From the NCBI GenBank assembly GCA_018398585.1, contig JAGTTD010000011.1, positions 32,236,164-32,300,163 on the forward strand: a DNA stretch of 64,000 nt. Reading direction: 5' to 3'. The notes beneath the pieces were generated by a model that was not told where the DNA came from, did no database searches, and saw only the letters and a list, made by a program, of their open reading frames with translations. Positions 44,991 to 55,286 of the stretch are shown piece after piece. Numbering within the stretch: position 1 is the stretch's first letter; each line of letters begins with the position of its first letter. The position numbers and the translations under genes were made by a program. Source of the stretch: Simmondsia chinensis. Its lineage: Eukaryota > Streptophyta > Magnoliopsida > Caryophyllales > Simmondsiaceae.

Positions 44991-47210
44991 ATCAAGTGCA
45001 AGCCTCTCTTACACCACCAAACATATGGTTATGGACCCGTCTCCGCACTGTCACACCATAGGGAGGGACAACATAAAACACAGTGCATTTCTTGAATGAA
45101 ACTATGACTTTTCACATTGAACCTGTTAAAACCAGGTTGGATACATCACAGTTTATTCGTGTATAGACTTTAGTCCCATCTCCCTCGATATTTTTTCAAT
45201 CAATAGATCCACAAGGTTCTTTTCAGACCTTACACAATATAGTGATATTACTTTCTTTCGAGCAAATCATTTACAATCTTATGTCTGAGACCAATAGGTC
45301 TCCTCTTGCCAAACCTATCAAGTGTGTAGTGTCCACACCACCCGTCATAGACTATAGGTTAGGTTAAAGCATCATGCTCAACCATCATACATGGCATTTC
45401 ACATTTTATTGTAACAAAGCGGTACTTGAGAGTTGACCATTGCCAACGTCAATCACGAGTTGTTCTGACCCCCACATTGAGGTATCTGCAACGAGCTATT
45501 AAACAACTAGCTCCATCGCCTGCCAACTCCAACAAAAGTCAGTATAACACAATAGTGGAGCAAATATCATATCAGTAAAATCATATCTCCACCCCAAGTA
45601 CTCATATAGTACACATCGTACGTATATCGTACACACAGTTGGCACGAAAAACATATACTGCAAACTTGTCAATCCACATATCATCACAATTGTGAAACAT
45701 TATCATCTCAAATCAATTGGATCACCACCAGTTTAGATCACAAAAGACCGTATACCCATTTTCATCATACTTAGAGTAGACGCATTATTATAATTAAGGG
45801 TAGTCCATGTACTTTCAATATTGTATCAAATATTTGGTGATCTCAAGAAAAAGAGGTACAAGAGACCATAATTCATAAGATGCCTTTTACAATTCTATTT
45901 AAGGCAACCCAAGCCTCTGCAAGGCTCTCGAGCCCAAGTGTTAGCATCGTCAAGCTATTTACAGTGACTTTGGACAGTCACCAAAATAATATTTTCATCA
46001 TAATCAATTTTCATGAGCTAGCTATAACTAGCAAACATTGGCAAAAATACAATAATCAAAAAGATTATGATCAAACAACATATCTCATAGGCTCTCAAGT
46101 GCTCTTTCAACCTCCACAATGGAATGTCTCACACTACATTCCTAAGCCGTTCGATTTTTCTTCCTGTTAACCCAATCTTTAAGGACAGCTAAACAATGTA
46201 GGCTTCAGAGAGGTGTCACAACATATAGCTCACTAATAAGCCTAAATACATTATCATTAGTAGAATATCTCCCATTGATATCAGACATCCAACACAACAA
46301 GGAGTCTATAACAATGTAAATCCCATTCATAGTACTTCACTAGTACCTCATCAATTTAACTAGAGCACTTTAATATTCATCATTTGGATCAATATATGTA
46401 GACTAGGTCTACCACTGACATATGAAATAATAGGATGAATGTTGTGTTTTTCATCAGACCATAATGTTGTCAATCACTTTAGCGTATTTAGCTTATGATG
46501 CGATGCCACGTTTTTCTCCTCATCAAGTGAACATTAGGGTCATATGGTATGTCATCCAAATGACCAACATGAGTATACAACATATGATAATAACCCAAAT
46601 AAGGTATCTAGATACAAGCTAAATACCAAGCCTATGATTTATTAGGGTTCTCATATGACCTACACCTTACCCTTTTCACAAAAACTAGAAAAGAAGATAC
46701 GAAACCATGATCCTAAGGGCATAATAAGTCTCTAACGACAACATAAGTCCACATATGACTCATACATATCATCTTTTCCCAATCACGAGCTGAAATTCAG
46801 CAAAACGGTCCAAAAACCAGCAAAATACCAGTATGGACAACAACATTGAGAAACTAAACGTCATAATCTGCAGTATGTACACAACATACAGTAGTTGCAC
46901 ATCATAAACAACGAGTATTACTCCAGTACTTGCAAAATCCAGCATGTAAAAGTCCATAACAGCATGTACATAAGCATCTTACAGCCCACAATCTATATAT
47001 GACAATATGGACAGCAACATATAGCCAAAACAATATGTAGCAGCACAATCTGCTTGAAAACGACATGTTTCAACACTTAAAACAACATGATTTTCATCAT
47101 TTCAAGTAACATGTAACAACATGTTGATAATACTTCAAACATAGCAATGGAAAATACACGAGACACATTAACATCAAGTCATCTCAGGAATTAAAGATTT
47201 GCGCTACTGC

Positions 47211-47500
47211 TTCCAAGCCATGTCAAGGTTGAAAATTAACTTCTTGAAGTCTGCCAATGTAAGATTGGGTGTGTAGAAGGACTGGGAGGTGGCCACAGCT
47301 TCGATTCACAAGGGCCAAGTTGCTGAACTTCCAATGAAATATCTCGGCATCCCACTTGGTGTAGATCTCCAAGAACTCACAAGTCCTATTAGCCCTTTAC
47401 AATGATCAACTATTTCAATAGGTCACTCAAATATATGCAAGAAAATAACTCTCACATACAAGGTTAATCTGATGGTTAAAACTCAAACATACCATGCTCT
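47211..47500 (+). pseudogene. L1-type LINE reverse transcriptase fragment within the LTR element
   Basis: In broken frames the translation gives SRLKINFLKSAN, then LPMKYLGIPLG and, further on, KITLTYKVNLM. This is the order just after the RT active site in plant L1 ORF2 (GLKINFxKS ... LPxxYLGxPLG). It carries stops and frameshifts. Either the LTR element captured it or it inserted later and lost its ends. Confidence 0.65.
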
Positions 47501-49269
47501 ACCAATACAAGGGATTCAAGATGTGCAGCTAGACATGCTTAACCTAAGAGCTGCCAATTCTAGGTTCAAGACTCCATTCTTGAATTTAGCATCGATTTAC
47601 TTTTTCCTTTCTCATTTTCGTAGATAATATCCAAGTTCTCTTGACATCTTACTTCGTAGGGCTGGGATTCGAAATTGGTAGTTTGCAAATTGCAAGCCTA
47701 CTTCATGCAGATTGAATTAATTTACAATTTCACTTAATACCCTTCCCCAATTGAAATCTCCTAAATTTCTTTTTGGGAAAAACATTTCAACTTTTCTTTT
47801 TCACGTGTAAAAAGTACATATATGCACTTGATTCTGCAAGTTCTTTCAAATGCTTCTATATTTTCGGGGATGGCAACAAGGCGTACCCCACGGGTACCCG
47901 CCACCGCCTCCTACCCATTATATCGGGTTCATATCCTTTTTCGGATCTTGTACTTAGTCATTTCAAAAATTAATTTTATGTTTTTGGGTCTATCATTTGA
48001 TCACTAGTTTTAACCTTAATTTAGCCGTTAACCATCAATTTATTTTTGAATGCCCACTCTACTGCCACTTGGTTTTACACCCTTTAAGAATGTCTGAGGG
48101 TTTCCGTGAATGATTAGTAATCTCTCTAAGACTAGATTCAACATACCTCATGATCTAACATATTGATAATCGTGTTTAACCACAAAGAAACCTCCACCTC
48201 AAGCTCTCATGTCACTCTTCTATATTACACTCAAGTTGGCAATTACTTAAACACATGAGATTATTATTTTTTATGTATCTCTATCAGGGTGGAGTATCAT
48301 TACTTCAACCTAACTAGATAAAAACCAATATAATTTACATTGTCCTTTTATAAGTCCAAACTAATGCAATCCACACAAGTTCTTGCAAAATTATTATTAT
48401 TATCTTATTAGGCTATACTCCCCCACATTTCGCTAGCTTGAGGCATAAGGCATATGAATGTGAGTTTATCTAAACAACATATGCAACTTAATATGTGCAC
48501 CACATGAGACAATGGAACTCAGTTACGTACATCATTTTCCATGCTACATATGCAAGAATGAAATTACAAATCAGAGTGTAAATTTTCATTTGCGACAACA
48601 TTTTCATAAATGCTAGCAAACACATCATAGGAATATAAATGATAGAATTTAGATTATTAAAAGGTACGTCTACTTAATTTAAATAATATTTCCATACTCC
48701 AACTTCAAAAACATGTGTCCAAGCCAATTTTAACATCAATTCAAATTTTTATTTATATTATTATTATTTTTTTCGAGGAACAAGCGATGCACACTAAAAA
48801 AAAAACTATTCACCATTCATTTTATGCATCAGATTATTTAATCCATTGATCCAAACCATTAAACCCACCATTAACACAAGGTTCGTAGATACTAGGCTTC
48901 ACCACAGCAACTACACTATTCAATTCAAATCGACGAATCGCGTTCATACTAATGAATGAAATCATAAGACAAATCCTAAAAGTACAATCAAAATTGAAAA
49001 CAATCGCACTGGTATTACCCTAGTTCTTGGTATAGTACAACCATCTTCCAAGGGGATAATCAGTAAGTATTTAAATTTAATATATTTTAATTTATGGGTC
49101 GTTCGATTTTGTTCCATTTATCAGTGTGATTCACATAGAACACTAAGAGGGCACAGAGAACGGGGAAGAATTTTTTTTCCATCTCTTTTTACGTGTTTGT
49201 TGGTATGCCTCTGTGACCCATTTATCAATTTTTTATGTTAATTTTTTTCGTTCAAATCGTCTTTTAGAT

Positions 49270-50038
49270 TGTTATAAAAAATATTAATGGAACAGTCGAT
49301 ACACTCACGTAAAATTGCTGTAAAAATAGGCAGCAAAATATCTATAGACAGTACTCAACATAATACCGAACTGGGGAAAGAGGCTAGAATACCGACGAGC
49401 AATTAGAACATTCAACAAAGGAGAGAATAATTGGAAAGATCTTACAAAAAACGATGATATCGGGCCGTGGTCAAGGCCACTGTCTTAAAAGACGATTTCG
49501 CCTCTGCTCCGGTGCAAACAGTATAACCGGCGGCCGTCCTCCAGGGTTAACGCGATCTGACTCTTAACGTGCACTCGTTAATTGCCGGGTAGGAGTGCCT
49601 TGAACTTGGCCCAAATTTTAGGAGAGAAAAACCGAGAGAGAAAGAAAAAAAGAGAGAGAGAGAGAGAGTGTGTGCGCGTGTGTCTGTATCTGGTTGTTAT
49701 AGCTAATGGCATGTATATAGCGTAGACAATGATAATAAGTATTAAATAAAAAAGGGGTGCAATGAATTCCAACGGCTATAAACGGTAACCAACATTAAGT
49801 CATCGGCTGTAATGAATTCCAACAGCTATAAATTGTAACAAGCATTAAGTCATCGACTGTAATGAATTCCAACGACTATAAACAAACGTAATAATTTCAA
49901 CAGCTATTTTCATTTAATTCCCAACGGTCACAATTTTAATGACCCTAAATGACAAATAATGGTAAGCGGCCGGTAAATAGGCACGGTTAGAATATTTTTC
50001 CATAATACTTAAGTTTAGCTTGTATCATTTTTCCAACA
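49270..50038 (+). repeat. Right LTR (769 bp)
   Basis: Nearly collinear with the left LTR. It is longer mainly through an expanded GAGAGAGA tract (49652-49668) and one extra copy of the AAGCATTAAGTCATCG unit near 49840. Base differences are frequent, so the insertion is not recent. Confidence 0.88.
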
Positions 50039-50043
50039 ACTGT

Positions 50044-50677
50044 TATCATGGTCCACCCTGACCAAAACATAATCTCCCCTATTGATCACCATAGCTTGGC
50101 TACAACTACCACTCATTGCTAAGATTGTCTATTTATCATCGTCGCTTGGTACCACCATGATCTATCCTACCCGCCATGGCCACAACCATGACCTATCGCT
50201 TGGATGGTTAATGTTATTAGGTCTTTTTTATCATTGTATTAGATAAGTTTTTTATTCAAATATATATCTAAATACTCTAATATGATAAAAAGAACTTTTG
50301 CATTTTATACCACGGTAAAAATTGATCTAATTCAAATTGAAAAATAAAAGTGAAAATAAACGAACCAAACTTATCAGATAGAAATAAATAAAAGTTTGTT
50401 TCACGAGTTTTTCTTAACTAATTATTGAGTTTATATATATATAAAAGAAATACCAAAAAATTAAATTGAGTGAACTTTTAATTAATTCGATGAAATAAGT
50501 GAGAAAATTAATTTAACGGTCATTTTATTTTAAGGTCGCTGTTAGACACAGCCACACCCAAAAGCCTGTACTTTTCACTTGATAGCTAATATGAAGGTCT
50601 TGATGGGGTTGCCTCTGGCCATTTTCTTTTTTTTTTTTTTTTTTTGAGATGTACCATTTTTAAGAATTATATTATAT
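50044..50677. repeat. Right half of the old repeat, then AT-rich spacer
   Basis: C-rich text (TGGTCCACCCTGACC, CCACCATGATCTATCC) continues the element interrupted at 43655 up to about 50300. The remainder is AT-rich with a T-run at 50629-50645. No gene. Confidence 0.4.
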
Positions 50678-50830
50678 CGGTGACTTCCTGGGAAGTCCTC
50701 ACCCTCAGGTTGAGGGCACTGGGAAACAGCCTCTCTTCAGGTTAACTCCCTGAAGGGGGAAGGCTGCATACATCCCCCCCTCCCCCCGACCCTACGTAGG
50801 CGGGAGCCCTTGAGGCACTGGGTATGTTTC
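50678..50830 (+). mobile_element. 5S-rRNA-headed SINE, 5'-truncated (copy 5)
   Basis: It begins inside the 5S box C region (GGTGACTTCCTGGGAAGTCC). After TCACCCTCAGGTTGAGGGC comes the full RTE tail (GGGAAACAGCCTCTCTTCAG, GAAGGGGGAAGGCTGCATAC, GGCGGGAGCCCTTGAGGCAC, TGGGTATGTT). Confidence 0.75.
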
Positions 50831-51374
50831 ATATCATATTATTTAGAGAATTTATCATTTATATATTTACATGAGGTTTGTAAATATATTATTATCTTGA
50901 TATTTTAATATATATTATAAGGTATTACGAAATTTGAAAATTTTATTACTTAGGTATACTACTCTAGATTACGTTGAATTTTCTGTTAAAAAAAAGGATT
51001 ACGTTGAATTTTTGTAATAATTTGGGAAATTTTCATTTAAAAAGTTGATGCACTACATGATTGTGATAAAATAAATAAGTTATGTTAGTGATCTCAACAA
51101 AATTTAGCAAATTATGATAAAAATTTATTAAATTTTGATGGAAGATACTTTTATAATGCTGAAATTAATTATATATCATGTAACCGTTTTGCAACGAAAA
51201 AAAAAAAGGGATCTATAGAAGACCGTACTTGTATGTGATAAAAATAATATTTTAGGTCAACATTTTCCCATAAAAATCCAATGAATTTTATCTTATTGAT
51301 AAAATTTCAAACATAAAAGAACCCAAGTGAGAAAAAAATATTTTGATAATTATAGGGAAAAGCAACATTTCTAG
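50831..51374. other. Intergenic, nothing firmly recognised
   Basis: AT-rich. Words such as AAATTTTATTACTTAGGTA and TTAGCAAATTATGATAAAAA recall the interior of the Tourist-like copies, so this may be an old fragment of that family, but no ends are visible. Confidence 0.35.
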
Positions 51375-51640
51375 TGCCATAAGGGCTCCCGCTAAGCAAG
51401 GTCTGAGGGTGGATGTACGCAGCCTTCCCCCTTCAAGGTATTACCCTAAATAGAGGCTGTTTTCGAGTACCCCCAACTTGAGGAGTGAGGACTTTTCAGG
51501 AGGTCATCCATCATGGTATTACTCTTGCCCAAACACATTTAACTTCGGAGTTCTAATGGAATCCAATGTTTGCGTGTTGGTACAATCTCACTTAATGTCG
51601 AAGTTCTAATGGAATCCGATATTTGCGTGTTGGTACCATC
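51375..51640 (-). mobile_element. 5S-rRNA-headed SINE with duplicated head start (copy 6)
   Basis: On the minus strand the first part of the head (GGTACCAACACGCAAATATC, GGATTCCATTAGAACTTCGA) occurs once. After AGTGAGATT it starts again (GTACCAACACGCAAACATT, GGATTCCATTAGAACTCCGA), then continues through AAGTTAAATGTGTTTGGGC, TGATGGATGACCTCCTG and the RTE tail to GGGAGCCCTTATGGCACTAG. About 53 bp of head is therefore doubled. Confidence 0.75.
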
Positions 51641-51939
51641 TTTGGTGTGTATATATATATATATATATATATAAGAGATTGAGAGGGGCAAATCCCAGCC
51701 CTCTAATGTAATGGACGGCTAAAATTTATTAGACATTAAAAAATAATAATTTAAGTCAAGATTTGTTGAGTATTCCTCCCCAAAAAAAAATTTCTTCCTT
51801 ACTCCTTCTTTCTTTCTGTCCCATTAAGGCGTATGGGGCCGTAAATTGTGTTATTTTTTTTTAATATTTAACAAAGCTTGAGCATCAATTACAGTGGAGG
51901 GTAAGAATTAACCCTTCTCATGCTCTCGCCCTTTCATAA

Positions 51940-54643
51940 AAACAACAACAACAACAACAAACCTAGTGCCTCCAAGGGCTCCCGCCTAAGCAGGGTCTTG
52001 GGGGGTAGATGTACGCAGCCTTCCCCCTTTAAGGGGCTATCCTGAAGAGAAATTGTTTCCGAGGACCCCTGACCTGAGAAGCAGGTCCGCCGCATAGAGC
52101 AAGTGACCTGGGAGCAGGAGAGTAATAGATGAGTAGGGCACAGAAACGGAAAGCAAACAACAAACATACAAACATAAAGCAAGCCACATCAGCAGAAATC
52201 GAAGATAAGATAGGGATAGGGATAGGGAGAGAGATAAAGATAAAGATAGGGTAGAGATACGTAGGCAAGTGGCAGCTCATGAAACTATAACACCACCTAG
52301 TGCGCCAGCAGGATGACAAGGCCTAGCACTAATAAGCTTGACTACCCTACTCCAGATGGAGCCTCTATTACCCCTATGCTAGCCCTCCATTGGGCCCTAT
52401 CTACGGCCATCTCCTCCCGAAGGTTTAGGTGGGTGAGGTCTTGTCGGATCGTCTCCATCCATCTCTTCTTCGGCTTGCCTCTTCCTCTTCAGCATAGTGT
52501 AGTGAGGGGTTGTCTGCATCTCCTTACTGCAGCGTTATCCTGTCTCCTTCTGACATGTCCGAACCACCTCAAATGTTGGTCTCTCAATTTATCTTCAATG
52601 GAGGCTATGTCCAATTTGCCTCTTATGACGTCGTTTCTGATCCTATCCTTCTTTGTGTGTCCGCACATCCACCTCAGCATTCGCATCTCCGCCACCTTTA
52701 TCTTCTATGTATGCTGTAGTTTCATCGCCCTGCACTCCGCCCCATACGTCATGGTTGGTCTCACAACCGTCTTATAGTATCTTTCCTTTAGCTTCAAGGG
52801 GAACTTTCTATCACAAAGTACCGCGGAGACCATCCTCCACTAATGTCATCCCGCTTTAATCCGGTAGTTGACATCCTCGTCCACTTCGCTGTTATGATGT
52901 ATCATGGACCCCATGTACCGGAAGCTGTCCTTCTTCAATATGGCCTCAGATCCGGTCTTGACGTCTTCCTGGCTAGGTGTGGAAGAGGGATCAAACTTGA
53001 GTTCCATGTGCTCGGTCTTGGCTCTGCTTAGTCGAAAACCCTTGGACTCTAGTACCCCTCTCCACAGTTCCAGCTTCTCATTTACCTCTTCCCGCGATTC
53101 CCCCACCAACATAATGTCATCTGCAAAAAACATGCACCAAGGTACACATCCCTGAATGTGCCTAGTGAGCTTATCCATAACCAAGATGAACAGATAGAGG
53201 CTCAAAGCCGACCTTGGTGTACCCCTACTGTAATCGAAAAAGCGTCTGTCTCCCTGTCCACGGTGCGCACCATAGTCCGTGCCTCCTCGTACATGTCTCT
53301 AATGGCTCGGATGTAGGGTGCGGGGATGCCTTTCCTGTCCAAAACTCTCCAAAGGACCTCCCTTGGCACTCTATCATATGCCTTTTCTAAATCAATGAAA
53401 ACCATATGAAGGTCATTTTGTCTCTCCCTGTATTGCTCTATCGTCCGCCTTAGGATGTGGATGGCCTCTATTGTTGATCTCCCGAGCATAAATCCAAATT
53501 GAGTCTCAGACACCTCTGTCTGTTGCCTTAACCTCCTCTCTATGACTCGTTCCCACAACTTCAGAGTGTGGCACATTAGTTTGATACCCCGATAGTTGGC
53601 GCAGCTCTTGATGTCGCCTTTGTTCTTATATATCGGAATCAATGTGCTCTTCCTCCATTCCTTAGGCATCTTCTCCCCCCGTAGGAATTGGTTAAGTAGT
53701 TTAGTCAGCCAACTGACGCCCTTCTGTCCAAGGCATTTCCATACTTCTATGGGTATGCCATCCGTGCCAACTGCTTTACCCCTTCCCATGAGTTTCAGGG
53801 CTTCCTTGAATTCCTCGGTGCTAATTTGGCTACAATCACAGTGGTTTTGTTGCTCCTCCGATGTTTGAAGATCATCTAAGGATATCTCTGTCCCTCCTTA
53901 TTCGTTGAACAGCTCGTGGAAGTAAGTTTTCCACCTAGCCTTAATTAGTTGCCTGTCCACGAGTACATGTCCATCCTCCCCTCTTATGCATTGTACTCTA
54001 TCCAAGTCCCTGGTCTTCCTTTCTCTTGCTGTAGCGATTCTATATAAGTCCCTCGCACCCTCCGTGGTCTCCATTCTTTTGTAGAAATCCTCGTAAGCTC
54101 TTGATTGAGCTTCTCTGACTGCTCTTTTTGCTTCTCTCCGGGCTTGCAAATTCCGATGTCGCTTATTCTCATCTCTTCCATGATCCCACTCTTAGAAACA
54201 AACTCGTTTGGCCTTAATCCTCTCTTGGACCTCCTCGCACCACTACCATGACTCTTTGTTGCTTGGTACCCTTCCCTTTGACGTGCCGAGAACTTCCCGT
54301 GCCAGTCCTCTGATCTTTTGGGTCAGTTGGTTCCACATCTGGTTTGCATCTCCCTCGAAGTCCCACCTGAGCTCGGCCTCCACTCTTTCCTTGTATACCT
54401 CATACTTCTCTCCCTTTAAATCCCTCCAACGGGTATGCGTTTGCGTTGGTTTTCCGATTCTTTTGGTCCTCTTCTCTACGTTTATATCCGCCCATAGCAC
54501 TCTATGTTGTGTAGACAGGTCCTCTCCTGGGGTCGCCTTGCAATCCCTACAGTCTCTTTGCACCATTTTTCTTAATAGTATGTAGTCAATCTGTGATCTT
54601 GTCCCGCCGCTTTGGTACGTGATGATGTGTTGCTCACCCTTTT
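51940..54643 (-). mobile_element. RTE-type LINE, 2.7 kb, 5'-truncated, 10-bp target duplication
   Basis: Flanked by CCTTTCATAA (51930-51939) and CCTTTCACAA (54644-54653), one mismatch. Minus-strand order: end of the endonuclease, whole reverse transcriptase region, C-terminal domain, 3' UTR with GATAGGGATAGGG-type repeats (plus strand), the conserved tail, and (TTG)n (plus 51941-51960 as CAA repeats). It is the longest RTE copy here. It lies about 640 bp upstream of the GLK start codon, pointing away from it. Confidence 0.88.
52342..54643 (-). pseudogene. RTE LINE endonuclease C-terminus and reverse transcriptase
   Basis: Reading from 54643 downwards: SQIDYILLRK and LSTQHRVLWADI (end of the APE endonuclease); a linker rich in Arg/Glu (REAQSRAYEDFYKRM, GARDLYRIATARERKTRD); then RT blocks [85 protein letters not shown], and the intact active-site block CMFFADDIMLVGESREE; then MLRWMCGHTKKDRI and LRWFGHVRRR. 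At least four breaks (stops or frameshifts, near 54240, 53890, 53205 and 52830) interrupt it, so it is not functional although the FADD motif survives. Confidence 0.9.
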
Positions 54644-54663
54644 CCTTTCACAAGAACACTACT

Positions 54664-55286
54664 ATATATATATATATTAAAATATCAATATATCCATCAC
54701 CAGGTACCCAAATTTTAAAATATCTAAATAATAAATTTGTAATTATTTAATATTAGTTTTCTCAATCTACCAATATTTTATTATATGTATATACTCAATT
54801 ATATAATAAGTAACATACATACAAGTTTGTGTAAGAATAAAAGGGAACCATAAAGATTTTATTAAAACTCAAAAAATAGGAGGCCACAAGTCTCAAAACG
54901 GCAAAACCAAACAAAACACCCAAATGGAAACCCACCCATCTCATATTTATATCTTTACTACTTTATATCATTACAAATACTTTATTACTAAATCTCTCTC
55001 CATAATTATTTTTTTTTCAAAAAAAAAAAAAAAACCACTCTCTCTCTCTCTCTCTAAGTTGTGGCCAACATCAACACCACCAACGGAAAACCGCCCGCCA
55101 CCGCGACTGCCGCCAAGCCCTACCCTCCATATTTCCATGCAAACCCTACTTCTCTACAACTAGAAATTAAAAATTCCACCCACATCATATATTGTTTTTC
55201 AAAAATAATTTTGACCCATTTCTTAATTACAAGTCTAGTACAATACCCATATCTTAGTTTTTGTGGGTTTTTGATTTTATTAATCA
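54664..55286 (+). promoter_or_regulatory. Presumed GLK promoter and 5' UTR
   Basis: It begins with a TA microsatellite (54663-54677) at the end of the split MITE, so at most about 0.6 kb of unique DNA precedes the gene. An A-run (about 55020-55034) and a (CT)n tract (55038-55055) lie where a plant 5' UTR often has CT repeats. A separate ATG at 55061 opens a 102-residue frame overlapping the GLK start in another frame. It could act as an upstream ORF if the transcript begins before it, but its product has no recognised domain. Confidence 0.45.

Larger units (their letters stand above)
43656..50038 (+). mobile_element. Complete LTR retrotransposon without detectable gag-pol (LARD-like)
   Basis: Two LTRs in direct orientation (TGTTATAAAA ... 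TTTTTCCAACA) are flanked by a perfect 5-bp target duplication ACTGT (43651-43655 and 50039-50043). The 4.9-kb interior has no long frame and no protease, integrase, RT or RNase H motif. The start of the interior (after CAACAATCCCC) and text such as AGACCAATAGGTCTCCTC resemble untranslated parts of plant copia-type elements. I could not see a canonical primer-binding site; strand is assigned from the LTR TATA-like ATATATATAGCG. It would need proteins supplied in trans. Confidence 0.8.
51673..54663. mobile_element. TA-microsatellite MITE split by a LINE insertion
   Basis: Left arm from 51673 (AAGAGATTGAGAGGGGCAAA) follows a TA run. The right arm (CATGCTCTCGCCCTTTCATA) is cut at 51939 and resumes at 54644 (CCTTTCACAAGAACACTACT) before another TA run. 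Removing 51940-54643 plus one target-site copy restores an element like that at 39922-40214. Confidence 0.75.

Noticed and set aside
52313..53155. Plus-strand frames of 62-154 residues
   Set aside because: They are antisense shadows of the RTE LINE reverse transcriptase on the minus strand.
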